Of a DNA stretch of 35,545 nucleotides, positions 1 to 10,866 are shown piece after piece. The position numbers and the translations under genes were made by a program. Under the pieces are notes generated by a model, which did no database searches, was not told where the DNA came from, and worked only from the letters and a program-made list of their open reading frames with translations. This DNA comes from Branchiostoma floridae (taxonomy: Eukaryota; Chordata; Leptocardii; Amphioxiformes; Branchiostomatidae): the NCBI RefSeq assembly GCF_000003815.2, contig NC_049987.1, forward strand, positions 23,815,190-23,850,734. The letters are read 5' to 3'. Each line of letters opens with the position of its first letter. Positions within the stretch are counted from its first letter, which is position 1.

Positions 1-1374
1 AAGGAAGTTCATAGGTTAAAGACACAAGGAATCTCTGTGTGTTTAGTTGCCTTACCAGTCAATCTTTGACAGTTTGATTTATATACCACAAGTCTTGCAC
101 AAATGCAATCTATGTTGTAGTGAGATTGCTTCGCAATCACCGCCTAGTGGAATTTACGAACGTATCTGGTTACAGACTTTCTGACGATGCGAACTTACCA
201 TCATGAAACCACCCGAGGGATGTAACTTCATCGGGAAAGAAGATAAATCTTCGCACCGAATACTGTACAGGTCTTGACTAGGTGCCAAGCTAGTGTAATA
301 TGCAACATTCCCATTCATGCATTATACAGCCCTATTTTCTAATATTGCTTTTGTGTTGTGTAATTGCTAAAGTCATTAAGATAACGTTTATGTCAGACAC
401 AAGAGAGACAGTTGTCGATTGCTCTTCAGATGAAAATATTCAAAAGTTTCTTTGTGTAGCAAATCTTAGGTTGAACTCTATGACTAATCGTTACACGAGC
501 CCAAGTGCGAGTTGATACACCGTCAACATCCCCACAACAACTTATCCTGGCTCTGGCAACTGTTAATGTCACATTACTTCCGTCTTGCCTGAAAAGGCTA
601 ACATCCCCGTTAAGGCTTTTATACCACAAGTGACCTTTAACGCTGTAATAATCGAATAGACGAAATATCAATGAACTGCAGAAGAGCAGATGAACTGACA
701 TTTTGCACTTCGTTGTGCGTGACAATGTTCAGTAAACGCAACATCATCTAAATGTTCTAAAAGGCACTATCATCATGACCAAATCCCTGTCATCAGTACA
801 TACAAAGGGTCGCAGAACCGATACACCATAGGAAAATGGGGCGTTTCGTCTACGTCTGCTAGGCAAGCCAAACCTAGATAATACATGACTCTCGCAATTC
901 CACCTGGTGCCACAATACCGCTACATAAAAAGTTTTGTTATAGAGGCGTTCTCACGATTGTCTTGAAGACCTAACTATCTGAAGTGATTACTTATGCTGC
1001 ATTTGTACAGCCCTTTATATAACTTTAAGTTCATGTATTATTTTCATGTGGTGGTGATAAGGCGTGCGGTGGGATTAGGAGAGTTGATGCTGTAGCAAAC
1101 ATTAGTAGTTGTGCAGACTTTTCTTACGATAATGCCAATCAACGTTTACTATGACATGTAGGTCTCTGTTTCTACCACGCACTTGCGATTACCCTACGGG
1201 CATGTACTTGCAAATAAACTCTCGTTGATAGAAGTTATATAAAAGCAACGTTAAAGCTCAAAACGTGGTGTTCATCCTGAGTGTCCCATGTTTCCAGTTA
1301 GGCAGACATAAATCACCCATTGTCGCGTCCCGCCGGAGTGAGGAATATTAGATTACCCCTGCTGGGGAGGTGAC
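1..1374. other. No supported feature
   Basis: AT-rich sequence upstream of gene A. The frame 300-515 begins with a hydrophobic stretch (YFLILLLCCVIA) that could imitate a signal peptide. No good phase 1 donor follows it, so I do not call it the first exon of gene A. Confidence 0.4.
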
Positions 1375-1491
1375 AGGATGACACTTCGTGGGACAATACC
1401 GCCGGATTCCGGCAGGATGACACTTCGTGGGACAATACCGCCGGATTCCGGCAGGATGACACGCCGTGGGACAATACCGCCGTATTCCGCT
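1375..1491. repeat. 39-bp minisatellite, three units
   Basis: Units start AGGATGACAC at 1375, 1414 and 1453. The first two are identical over nearly all 39 bases; the third has a few changes (CGCCGTGGG for TTCGTGGG). Because 39 is a multiple of three, the - strand shows a 13-residue peptide repeat (GGIVPRSVILPES), but no gene support is seen. Confidence 0.95.
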
Positions 1492-1821
1492 CGGCAGGAG
1501 AATGACTCAGGAAAGCCAGATGGTTTCCTACACCTCTGACCCATCAGACTCACTTATGTAAGACACGTGTATTAATGTATTAAAGCTGATGACTCAGGCA
1601 ATGGTGATTCAGTTACATGGATGGCATCCTCGCACGCATCAAAACGTTTCCGTTTCCAAAAATGTTATCGACTATACTGAAACTCGTACAATGTAGATAC
1701 AAAAGGAGCAAATATATGCCACACTTCAAAAACAAAATTTCCACAAACGGATAACAATGTACCAATTAGAAAGTAAACTGCATGCAAAGACAAAGATGTG
1801 AAAGAGCAAAAATTAAGAATC

Positions 1822-1910
1822 TATTCAAATTCAAATCAATCTCTACAACTGGATTAAAAAAAACGGATATTTAATTTATCCAGTTGTAGAGATTGATTTG
1901 AATTTGAATA
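1822..1910. repeat. Perfect 33-bp inverted repeat with 23-bp loop
   Basis: The arm at 1822-1854 (TATTCAAATTCAAATCAATC and so on) is matched base for base in reverse complement at 1878-1910. A direct repeat, TTAAGAATCTATT, lies just before (1813-1825) and after (1945-1957). Transcription would give a strong hairpin, either a miRNA-like precursor or a small foldback insertion. Confidence 0.95.
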
Positions 1911-3114
1911 TTGCTTACCTGGATGTCTAACCTTCATAAACGTATTAAGAATCTATTGTACGTTATTTTAAACTCTATATGTTCAATCATTTCTTCAAGT
2001 TTTCTGACCTCCTATATTCTATAACGAAGGCAACATTTTTGCCAGAAATTTATCACCATTCGTTCGCATCAGTTTTGTGGTTCCCCAGAGGATGTCATCC
2101 ATACAACTGAATCATAATGCCTTATCCTGTTACCAGGCTCCTAGTGAGCTACAATTCCTGACGTGATTACCCAAGAAAGTAAATTGCCTCCCTCCATTCA
2201 TCACACTGTTCTGACACAAAAGATTGAGTGCATCGCAGCTGACAACGCAGAAGCGAATCCCACACGAGTTTGCAAAACTTACAGCCATACCACCAGCTGT
2301 CCAGCTATTGGATGCGACAAGCCCTTTTACAGGTGAATTTGTAACATTGCATACTCGGGAAAAACAGCCAAACTAAATTATAGGAATCTTTTAAAAGTCT
2401 TTTCGTACTAATCCGTCTCCCGTCGCTCCTGACCCGTAGTGTACTTCATCATCCCGAACAGAAGCGCGTTTCCTGGGGCTTTTGAATGTAGCAAAAAGGA
2501 GTTCGTGACCCCAATTTTGACAAGACCCAGTGATGCATTCCCTGATGACGCGTTCCTGTCTGCACAGTGGTAATCAGAAGAGAAAACATAATTCAATCTC
2601 AGTAGCTTTTCACCACAGCAGTCGGTACCGGTCCATGTCAAGGAAAGACGTTTGATGTATAGCAATAAAGAAAGGCATCTTTGTACAAGATAGCACTTAC
2701 TCGACAAGGAACTTGGTTGATATGGGAAACATCTTCCAAAAGTTCCTTCGATAACTTTTTTTGTGCATCTTAAAATTATATTGACTTCTAACCTTCATTG
2801 ACGTAAAGGCATATTTCGTTGCACATGTCGTATGTGATCTACAACATTGGGACCCCTGAAGAAACTAAAAAAAGAGGAAAATGTTGACCTAACTCGAAAA
2901 AGCTATCTTGTTAGCGTAAACAGGAGTGCGTATTCATTCTTCTGTGGTGAACCGGAGAATGATAACAACACATGGCATCGCGTGGTGAAACTGTTAGTGT
3001 GTTTGGCCTAGAATCGAAAAAGTCCGGGTTTTGAATATCACTTGACATGCCCCAATGCTGTGTCCCAGAAAAAAAGCACTAAAAGTGACCCTTCTGACTT
3101 AGGTTAAGGACATC
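1911..3114. other. No gene recognised; weak dispersed repeat traces
   Basis: A short motif (CTTACCTGGATGTCTAACCT, then TCATAAACGT at 1915-1945) recurs in variant form near 2785-2810 and 4983-5015. Otherwise no exon, RNA gene or element is supported. The small - strand frame 2408-2707 has no support. Confidence 0.4.
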
Positions 3115-3240
3115 GATCAATAGGACTTTAAATGGAGGTCCCGGGTTTAAGAAAGTCGCACCTCAAGCACGTTAAAGACTCCACCGTGGCACACGGTACT
3201 ATAAAGATTATGGGTCCTTCCGGTATGAGTTGATAATCAT
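3115..3240 (+). mobile_element. SINE-body-like fragment
   Basis: GGACTTTAAATGGAGGTCCC, then GCACCTCAAGCACGTTAAAG resemble the body of the SINE at 19815-19880 (GGGACTAAAACGGGGGTCCC, CCTCGACCACGTTAAA). No 5S-like head is visible here. It lies upstream of the first recognised gene A exon. Confidence 0.45.
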
Positions 3241-3495
3241 CTGACAATCCAATGGTCACAACTTGGGCAACTTCTGTCGTATTGAGGTCATTAGGGACTG
3301 ATTACAGTCATTTTAGCCCCGCTGATTACGATTCAGGAGAAGAGGAGAGTGTAGTCTGGCCATCCAATAACACTAACACGAATTAAAAGTGACGTTACTT
3401 CGAAACTGTAACTTATGAATCAAGAATAAAGGGGGAATAGGTAAACTCTGCCATTCACTTTGGTAATATCTGCTCAACATTTTTTTCTATTACAG

Positions 3496-3807
3496 TGCAT
3501 GCAGTGTCTTACCGTGCCCGTCCGGAGTCGATGACCGTGAGAGAGGGTCAGACGGTGACGCTCAGGTGTGCCTTCATCGGGCTGACGTCACAGAGTGTCG
3601 TCATCTGGGAGGGGCCGCCCAACTTTAACGTCATGTCCACAGACAGGAGGGTCGACTCGCTGTACAAGAGGCACCGCATCACCGGGAACTCCGGAGTGGG
3701 GGAGTACAGCATGGAGATCGCAGATGTGCAGGTGTCAGACGAGGGCGGCTACAGGTGTAGCACGTTAGGGCTGCAGGAAAAGGCAGAGATGATGTTAAAC
3801 GTTATAG
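3496..3807 (+). CDS. Gene A exon: Ig domain 1
   Basis: Phase 1-1 exon of 312 bp between acceptor TTCTATTACAG and donor GTAAGT. It encodes a whole Ig domain: strand-B cysteine in VTLRCAF, strand-C tryptophan in VVIWEG, and strand-F cysteine in DEGGYRC, followed by a G strand ending MMLNVI. The stretch HRITGNSGVGEYSMEIADV matches the Ig1 style of Kirre/nephrin proteins, in which an RYxVxG...GxYxLEI motif precedes the second cysteine. The reading frame is open further upstream only to a GTG, so this is an internal exon and not the start of the protein. Confidence 0.85.
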
Positions 3808-3957
3808 GTAAGTAAGGCACAGATACCTATACAAAAGAACAACTATATGTACGATTTCTTTAAAAGCGCACAGATATGCATACAGACATTAGATGGAGCG
3901 TTAGTAGTTATAACGAGTAGCCACAAAGCAAATATTAAGAAACACCAACGGCAGACA

Positions 3958-4013
3958 AGCACGTAAGTTAGGGCTGCAAGAAAAAGCAGATATGTTGAAC
4001 GTTATAGGTAAAT
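3958..4013 (+). pseudogene. Decayed tandem copy of the 3' end of the Ig1 exon
   Basis: About 55 bp repeat the end of the Ig1 exon, including TTAGGGCTGCA, AAGCAGA and AACGTTATAGGTAA. They lie about 200 bp downstream of the original border at 3807. The first part of the domain is absent, a small deletion removes bases next to the methionines, and the donor has weakened from GTAAGT to GTAAAT. This is read as an exon-border duplication that has decayed. Confidence 0.75.
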
Positions 4014-4325
4014 AAATCACACTAAATACTTACTCACGCATGTATTAACTGTAGCGTTGGTGATAACTATCATAAAAGGGTTACGGGACGAAGCATACTT
4101 AAATCAACACAGACCACAGACAAGCACATACGTACACGGATACGCAGACACGGACAAACACATGTACAGAAATTAACAACAAGTGAGTTAGGAAAGTAAG
4201 GAATATTAGACAATACAAGTGTTTTAGTACCACATTGCCTTTTCGGAAAGCTGTGCTTGATGTCATGACTTAAGTCAACCATTGTAAGGTAACTTACTGT
4301 CATGACTTCATCAATTTCATTACAG

Positions 4326-4468
4326 TGCCAATAAAGAAACCGCCGAAGATCGCAGTGAGAGACTCAAGCATTTTTGCCGGCCAATCACTAACGCTGAGCT
4401 GCAGGACAACAGAGGGGTCGCCACTGCCTACACTGACGTGGTTCAACGGTACAGCACAGGTCAAGCAG
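4326..4468 (+). CDS. Gene A exon: first half of Ig domain 2
   Basis: Follows acceptor TTTCATTACAG and starts in phase 1, joining the Ig1 exon. It ends in phase 0 at donor GTATAC. It encodes VPIKKPP..., the B-strand cysteine in LTLSCRT and the C-strand tryptophan in LTWFNGT. Kirre-family Ig2 domains have a comparable TxxWFxDGT segment. The second half lies 2.5 kb downstream at 7020. The last codons and the donor itself are repeated several times just downstream (4440-4880). Confidence 0.8.
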
Positions 4469-4880
4469 GTATACTGTGTAAACATCTTTAAAAGAGCAAC
4501 ATGGTTCAAACGCACAACACAGGTCAAGCAGTGTAAATCTCCTTACACTTAGGTAGTTCAACGGCACAGCACAGGTCAAAATATATATGTACTGTGGTGT
4601 ATATCTCCCTACATTAACGTAGTTTAACGGTACAGAACAGGCTCAACAGGTACTGTGTAAATTTTCCTGGTCTAACGTGGCACAACTGTACAGTACAGAT
4701 CAAACAGGTACTGTGATTGAAATCTCCATACATTAATATGGTTCAACGGCAGGTCAAAATCCCCCTGCACTAACATCACGGTTCAGCGGTACAACACAGG
4801 TGAAATAGGTACCGTGTAAATATCTCCACACTAGCACCATGGGTCAACGGTACAACAGGTCCAATAGGTACTACTGTATA
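4440..4880 (+). repeat. Degenerate ~60-70-bp tandem array seeded by the exon 2 end and its splice donor
   Basis: Roughly seven imperfect units carry the core GGTTCAACGGTACA...ACAGGTCAA, then GGTACTGTGTAAAT and ATCTCC.TACA. The first unit is the real end of the Ig2a exon (LTWFNGTAQVKQ plus donor). Later units have substitutions, indels and stops, for example CTTAGGTAG. Several keep a GT after an AG or AAG core, so cryptic donors are possible. Confidence 0.8.
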
Positions 4881-5759
4881 GATCAATGTCTTCTCATCTC
4901 AAACCATTTTGTAAGGTGTGAAGTTAAACGTTACGGGAAGATTTCAAGTCTATCCAGTTACTTGAGTAAGTGTAGGTGACACTGCTTACTACCTGGATGT
5001 CTGACCTGCATTGACGTCCTTGGTACAAAATGCAACTTTCCTTCAAACCATCTATAGCACATATACAATTAGACGTCTTGGAAAATGCACTCAGACTTCT
5101 CGCTACCCTTGCTTAACATGGTTGACTACGAGAAATTACATTGTGTGGTGAGGTTATGAGTGAAGCCATGTCCTAATCATGTTAGCTTTTGCCCCTGGTA
5201 AGGGCTTTTAACCTTTAGTTCATTGACATTGTTACAAAGGCTGAAGCATGTAGACTTTCTTGGAAAATGCACTTTACTTTTATTTCATTTCTTTACACGA
5301 TTGTAGTATGGAAATTGCGTTTGTACCATGGTAGACTTTTGATCCGTGTTCTTAAGCCATAAACTTTTGTCCTTGGTGGGACTTCCAACCTGTATTTCCC
5401 GGATATTATTGCCAAGCCTATTGTAATTATATTTCAAATGCACTTCAGACTTTTCTTCCCTACCATGATCCTGTAGATCAATTGGATTTCTGTAGTTCTA
5501 TTGGATTTCCATAAGGCCATGTTTCCACTAGTCTACTAATTGATCGTTATGTTCTGAGTCAAAGTTGGACTGTAGTTGCCAACACGAAAAATTGACCTTC
5601 CGAAAGTTTCGACTTCAGTCCTTGTTAAGGAATGGAAAATCCACTGCTACGAAAATCTGGTACCAAACTTAACTTTGATCCAACTCCTACCAAGTTGCAC
5701 ACAGATGAACTTTTAAGTAGACTCACTAGGCTGTTTAATTTAAAGTGTAATGAAGAAGA

Positions 5760-5995
5760 CAAATTTCCTGGAACTCATTGCAGCCCTGTAAGTGTAAACC
5801 CCTGCCAACTTTCCTGGAGTTCATTCAGCCCTGTTAGATACAGAACCTTGCCAAATTTCGGGAAATTCATTCCAGCCTTGTTAGGCAAAAAACCTTGCCA
5901 ACTTTCCTGGAATCCATTATATCCTGTTAGATATAGAACCATGCCAAATTTCCTGGAATCCATTTCAGCCCTATTAGATAGAAAACCTTGCCAAC
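5760..5995 (+). repeat. 47-bp tandem repeat, about five units
   Basis: Units begin with CCTTGCCAA or a variant near 5799, 5846, 5893, 5939 and 5986, a spacing of 46-47 bp. Each continues with TTTCCTGGAATCCATT and CAGCCCTGTTAGATA. Units differ at several bases, so the array is not recent. It lies in gene A intron 2. Confidence 0.85.
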
Positions 5996-6796
5996 GAAAG
6001 ACTCAAGAGGGCGGACAACCACTCAACTGTGTTTGTAATTTAAGACAAAACTTGAATATTTCATGGCACATTTCCGGCACCTGTGATTTGTACAACGAAA
6101 GCCGGCAATGTACAAAATTATAGATGGGCTGGTAACACTACACTGTCACATGAAAAATGTACCAAGCACAGATAAGTGCCTCTTGACGTCTATGGAGATA
6201 GATGGGGCAAGAGCCACAAATTTCAAAGGCAGCAGGATATTTATAACATATGACAAAATGCATGATGCTGGGGGAACATTGGAACACCGATCTCTACAGT
6301 CGCATCTACAAAAATAATGATAGCCCATACTCTATTCATTGCTCTATTTTCGACGTTTTCAACTTTATTTCACATGCTGGAAGATATGTTATAGTGATAT
6401 CGGTTTTATGGTTTATCATGTTACACTGAGGGATCCTTGACTTGATATGTTACATTTGTATTATGCGTCCACATATGTTGCAATTGCAGATGATCCTTTA
6501 AAGACTTGTGAGTTCTTTTCAACGATCTTAAGATGTACGTGAATAAGATGTGTGAAAGATGAGAATGACAACGCAATGTAGCTTAGATCAATCCCCATCA
6601 TTGGTTGAAACAGGTAATTTTACGTTTCGTGTCATTTAACTGAACATCGACTTCGTCTACTTCAATAGTCCAATAGGCCTTTATTCATCAACATAGAAAT
6701 GATTAAGTAATGGAACAGAAGTGTAGATAAATGGCACTCAATTATTTCATCATCTTCATTTTGTCTACATTTTCGTCTGTTCCAAAGAACTAAATG

Positions 6797-6878
6797 TCCA
6801 TCAAGTCATTGACGGCTGTCACTATGTTATAGACACCCTGTGGTGTTAAATAATATAGCAAGTGGCAGGACAAAGCTT
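6797..6878 (-). repeat. Dispersed repeat R1, reverse copy
   Basis: The reverse complement reads TGCCACTTGCTATATT, AACACCACAGGGTGTCT, GTGACAGCCGTC and ATTGACTTGA. The same order of blocks occurs on the + strand at 11186-11310, 12656-12775 and 35355-35450, with a shorter copy near 35186-35235. It lacks an obvious terminal structure, so its class is unknown. Confidence 0.75.
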
Positions 6879-7019
6879 GATGGGTTGGTCACCATGCACG
6901 GTGTGAGATTGAACAGAACAGTAGTTTTCCAGGCTACACATTGTAAATGTTTTGGCAGATTTTCGTTCTGGTCAAATTGAGTTTAACGGCCTATTGAATA
7001 ATTTGTGTTTCTCTTTTAG

Positions 7020-7182
7020 AGAAATAATAAGTTGGCAGAGGGTGTGGCGATGGCGAGCCTGGACCTGGTCCTGTCGGAACTCACCAGATGGGATCATGGG
7101 CGAAACTTCACCTGCATGGCCGATCAAGGCTACCCTCAACTAGCAGCTGCCACTGCGTCATCGACGATACTCAATGTCAAAT
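7020..7182 (+). CDS. Gene A exon: second half of Ig domain 2
   Basis: Starts in phase 0 after acceptor TCTCTTTTAG and ends in phase 1 at donor GTAGGT. It encodes LDLVLSELTRWDHGRNFTCMADQ, with the F-strand cysteine in NFTC, then the G strand ASSTILNVK. Joined to the preceding exon, the distance from the C-strand tryptophan to this cysteine is 42 residues. That equals the distance in gene B, where the intron sits elsewhere, which supports both exon models. Confidence 0.85.
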
Positions 7183-8015
7183 GTAGGTATGGCCTTGTTA
7201 TCAATAGGCATATGCACTTTTTATAAATAGGCATATTTCAGATGCACTTCGAGAGTATGAGACAGCTACTAAAACATTCACTTCCAGTTGTGCCACTGCC
7301 TTGCACATGTTCTAGCTGCAACTGCTTCTTACTATGTTTTAAATATACTTAATGTAAGTGGTCACGATATCAACCTACTGCCTAGTGTCCACAATGTATT
7401 GTTCTTGACACAACCTTAATAAAGTAAAGTAAAGTAAGTTAAGTATCGTATAATCTTTGTACATAAGTTGACCTGCAGCCTGCTGGATTGAGTAGATCTA
7501 TGCATATATTTTTGACATATGACAATAATCATCATTGTATTTAATAGAATTTACGTTTGGGATTCCATATATGGTAATGCTTTACGTTTGTAACCACAGT
7601 GTAAGCAGCGACCCGTAACTGCAGCGTGTAATACTGTACCATGTCAGTATCGTCCTGAGTAACGTAACAGAGGGGCAGCGTAACGTCTGCTGTGGTTGTA
7701 CATTACATACACACGTTGGCAGTGAATAACGAACCCTGTTGGTTATTCAATTAATTAAAAACTAGACGAAATTATTCACCAATTAATGCATTTAAATTGC
7801 TGTCACAACAAAACAAAACAAGAAAGAAAATATCATTGGAGGGGCTCATCAAGCGTGACCTAGTCTCGTGTTCTCTCGTGAACGAGATGTGCTGTCAGAC
7901 ATCGAAAATTTGAAGGTATGAGCCTTGCCTTGAAAACAGTCACTGTTGGAAGAAAATTTGTAGTAAGAAAGGAAATAGTTTTTGTGTGACAGTTTAGTCA
8001 TTGTTGTGTCCCCAG

Positions 8016-8163
8016 ACTCCCCTGTTGTAAGGATCAGGTCTCAGTCTATTCAGGCTAGTGAAGGGGAGACGTTAGACCTGAGCTGTGACGTGGACAGCAA
8101 CCCACAAGCCGCTGTCTCGTGGAGAAAACTTGGGGGAGACATTCCAGCAAATGCAGAAAACAG
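8016..8163 (+). CDS. Gene A exon: first half of Ig domain 3
   Basis: 148-bp exon between acceptor GTGTCCCCAG (phase 1) and donor GTAAAA (phase 2). It joins the previous exon to give the usual inter-domain linker VKYSPVV. It encodes the B strand LDLSCDV, the motif DSNPQAAVSW with the core tryptophan, and RKLGG. The gene B counterpart has exactly the same length and phases. Confidence 0.85.
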
Positions 8164-8493
8164 GTAAAATTGTGTTTTCATGTGTTAGGAAGAGATTAGC
8201 TATTGTTCAGCTAAACAATTGGACTCAGCGGATTGTTACGTTCTTGCAGTCTTCTTCAGGTCAGATGTCTGTCACTACAACGCTGTTTGACCTTAACAAG
8301 GCGACAGTGATCGTTGAAAATTTGATCTTTTGTGTAAGACGAAAATTTAGCATTGCACTATGATAACTACCAACACAGAGGAATTTCAATGATGGATGAT
8401 GGATAACGTGATGGTAAACATGACGTTGTGTGTGGAAATAGCTTGTAAAACTTTTACCGAGACAGACTTCTGTCTCCTACGTTCTGACTTCAG

Positions 8494-8609
8494 AGGCGGT
8501 ACACTCCGCCTGCTGACATTGGACAGAACTGCAGCAGGCGTGTACCAGTGCCAAGCCAACAATGGCATCTCCCCCAGTGGAGTCGGGTCTGCCACGTTAA
8601 CTGTGCAAT
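8494..8609 (+). CDS. Gene A exon: second half of Ig domain 3
   Basis: 116-bp exon, phase 2 in and phase 1 out, with acceptor TCTGACTTCAG and donor GTAAGT. It encodes TLRLLTLDRTAAGVYQCQAN, with the typical DxGxYxC Ig motif (here TAAGVYQC), and the G strand SATLTVQ. The gene B exon is also 116 bp. The longer open frame around it is intronic. Confidence 0.85.
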
Positions 8610-9013
8610 GTAAGTATCATACTCTTACTCTGGCCATCAGAGCTGATATTGTATGCGTTGTTTTGGGTTTGTTAATGATTTTTAATCCTATGTTCTACTA
8701 CTTTTTGGTATATCGTAGTGAATGCATTATATGTCAAGATTATGTTACGTTTATTCTTTGTTCCCAGATCAGTTATCATTTTGAATAGTTTCCATGGAAT
8801 CAGTTACACAGTTGACACTAAAGATTTATAACTATTTCGACTGTCCATTAAATTTACGCAGTTGATTATATTTAATATGAGCTCTGAGGAAGATGTCTGA
8901 CAGGCATCGAACCGTCAGCGGTTGAAAATCACTAGTTGTGAAGAAAAATTCTTCAATATCCTATATTCTACCAACGTGATGAAATTATATATATGTGTGT
9001 TTTTGTTACTTAG

Positions 9014-9268
9014 ATCCTCCTCATATCACTTCTAACTTTAACCGTAAGACGAGTCCATTCGTGGGACAGGAGGGTTTCTCTCTACTCTGTGAGGCGGAGG
9101 GATATCCGGAGCCGAGGGTGAGATGGAGGCGGAAAGGTACAAAGCTGTACTTCGGCAACCCTCTGCAGTTCTCGCGGATTGACTACGACATGGAGGGAGA
9201 CTACGAATGTGTGGCTTCTAATGGTCAGATGAGGGATGCTGTCAGACAAATATTTCTGGATGTAAGAG
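9014..9268 (+). CDS. Gene A exon: Ig domain 4
   Basis: Phase 1-1 exon of 255 bp, acceptor TGTTACTTAG and donor GTAATG. It carries the linker YPPHI, the B-strand cysteine in FSLLCEAEG, YPEPRVRWRRKG with the core tryptophan, and MEGDYECVASN with the second cysteine. The WRRKxTxLYxxNPLxFxRxDY stretch is shared with the gene B Ig4 exon, which has the same length. It is one of the best-conserved segments between the paralogs. Confidence 0.88.
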
Positions 9269-9358
9269 GTAATGATACTCGTCATGCTTGTATGTTTAAA
9301 ACCAGTTGAATTGCCTTTATTTAAAAAAAAAATTAGACTAGCCTTTGATCCTTCTCTA

Positions 9359-9475
9359 TGGCACGTGACCTGAACAGAAGTGTGACGTCAGTGACGGGTC
9401 AACGGTGCCCGGTAGTAGGTATCGCCCCCCGTCTCGGTTGAGGGATAGTCGACGAGCCCTATTAAGATCACCTGG
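9359..9475 (+). repeat. Dispersed repeat R2, forward copy
   Basis: The blocks CACGTGACCTGAACAG, TGTGACGTCAG, ACGGGTCAA, GTGCCCGG, CCCCCGTCT and GAGGGATAG occur in the same order in the reverse complement of 13628-13745. Both copies are diverged. The class (SINE or MITE) is not determined. Confidence 0.75.
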
Positions 9476-9603
9476 CAGGCCTTTAGTCATTTCAACTTTA
9501 AAAGGATCCAGAGTTTGCTGGTAATCGATGAAAAAAGTGCGCACAGTTTTTATGTTATCGATCACCGCTTTAGATTTGTGTTTATGTGTTTCGTGATTAT
9601 CAG

Positions 9604-9775
9604 GAAAGCCATACATCAACACGGTGAGTTTGAAAGTGTCTGTGCGGTCCGGAGACACGGCCAGACTTGTGTGTGAGATTCTGTCCGACCCCCTTCCAGA
9701 GGAGACAAGATGGCTGCGGCGTGGGCCCGGGCAACAGGACAAACCGGTTACAGCAAGTCAGAGACCCGGAATCAG
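9604..9775 (+). CDS. Gene A exon: first half of Ig domain 5
   Basis: 172-bp exon between acceptor TGATTATCAG (phase 1) and donor GTAAAA (phase 2). It encodes VSLKVSVRSGDTARLVCEIL with the B-strand cysteine, then SDPLPEETRWLRRGPG with the core tryptophan. The DPLP motif before the tryptophan is also present in gene B Ig5 (ADPLPGRITW). In gene B this domain is a single exon, so gene A has an extra intron here or gene B has lost one. Confidence 0.8.
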
Positions 9776-10238
9776 GTAAAACTCTCGTAGGATTAGAATC
9801 TTGCACTTAACATTATGTAAAACAGTTTTAAAAGGACCATTTAGACCACATAGTTTCAAAGATATTTGAACATCCTAGTTAACGTTTTGAAATGTCTATA
9901 AATGTTATAATTCTAAGGAAGGTGGTTTCCGTATGTAATCGGAAATGACGTTTTATACAGATGTCAATTTCATAATCATACAGGAATAACCCAAGAAGAA
10001 AGTGTATATACATCGTACCCCTCAATAAGGAGGTTTACAATTCTAAGCACGTTTTGCAAGGTGAAGTATAAAGTCTTAAAAATTCTACAAGTCTTTAAAT
10101 TAAAATATATGCATAATTATATGGCTTCCGTCAGTCGATTAGCATACCAATGTCAAGACGTGCTATGTTCATGTCTAAGGAGCATTCACCTTTGACATTG
10201 CGCATGCGTACTTACAACCCTTCTTACTGTATGCACAG

Positions 10239-10381
10239 AGAGGAGGAAACGACGTCACCACGTGGCGTGACGAACACCTTGGTGATTTCTCACGTGGGCC
10301 GTTCTGACGGCGGAGTTTACGTCTGCGAGACAACAAACACGTTCGGCACCTTCCAGAGGGAGTTCCACATGGACGTCAAAG
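10239..10381 (+). CDS. Gene A exon: second half of Ig domain 5
   Basis: Phase 2 in and phase 1 out. The acceptor is ACTGTATGCACAG and the donor is the weak GTGGTT, chosen because gene B ends its Ig5 exon at the same residue (VK, then G). An alternative donor three bases later (GTTTGT) keeps the same phase. It encodes TNTLVISHVGRSDGGVYVC with the F-strand cysteine, then ETTNTFGTFQREFHMDVK. The NTFGxxxR turn parallels NVFGPVKR in gene B. Confidence 0.82.
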
Positions 10382-10740
10382 GTGGTTTGTGCGGGTCTTA
10401 TCCTACAGTTTTCTTATGAATCCATCGGTTTATAAATGCCAGTATGATAAAATGACGTGTTCAACATTCAATGTTGTCTACGCAAAATCCTAACTAAAGA
10501 TTGCTTTCAACAATGTTTGCCTTGAATAACTACTCACATGTTTCATTACACGAGTAACATTTAACCTTAGATAATGCAACACAATTATTACAAAAATAGG
10601 CACCAATCGACATTCATGGCTAAAACACGAGCCGTAGTGAAAAAGGCTTCTTGAAAAAAAACTTCACGCTTCAACTGACTTTAGCTACTTTACTTTGCAC
10701 TTTGAACTCCTAAAGAATCAATCTCCAACCGTTGTTCCAG

Positions 10741-10866
10741 ATACCAACACGCAGTCCGTAGTCATCGCCTCCGTTACAGTTATCGTGCTGCTGATTCTGT
10801 TCGCCACGATTTTCGTCTGCATCGCCAAGAGGACGGGGTTGTCAACAGGAGTCAACAAGAGTCGCG
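10741..10866 (+). CDS. Gene A exon: transmembrane segment
   Basis: Phase 1-1 exon with acceptor GTTGTTCCAG. It encodes a short stalk (DTNTQ), then the hydrophobic run SVVIASVTVIVLLILFATIF, then VCIAKR with positive charges marking the cytoplasmic side. This order predicts a type I single-pass protein. The donor after SR is GTTTGT, a weak match; the frame continues open another 190 bp into the intron, so retention or another donor is possible. The gene B membrane exon has the same phases. Confidence 0.82.

Larger units (their letters stand above)
4881..7019 (+). other. Gene A intron 2, remainder; no coding exon recognised
   Basis: This 2.1-kb stretch holds a 47-bp tandem repeat (5760-5995) and a reverse copy of a dispersed repeat (6797-6878). 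The open frame 5632-6123 exists mainly because of the 47-bp repeat, whose unit is not a multiple of three. Just after the repeat the frame reads with several cysteines (CVCNLRQN, GTCDLYNESRQC). I see no splice sites or paralog counterpart to support an exon there. Confidence 0.5.

Noticed and set aside
300-515. Possible signal-peptide exon of gene A (hydrophobic YFLILLLCCVIA)
   Set aside because: No good phase 1 donor follows the hydrophobic stretch, and it lies 3 kb upstream with no other support.
5632-6123. 163-residue open frame in gene A intron 2
   Set aside because: The frame runs through a 47-bp tandem repeat whose unit is not a multiple of three. It has no splice sites or paralog match; the cysteine-containing end is too short to judge.
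8880-8940. Possible retroposon 3' end (GAGGAAGATGTCTGACAGGC, then ATCGAA)
   Set aside because: It resembles a common LINE/SINE tail motif, but it is too short and isolated to define an element.
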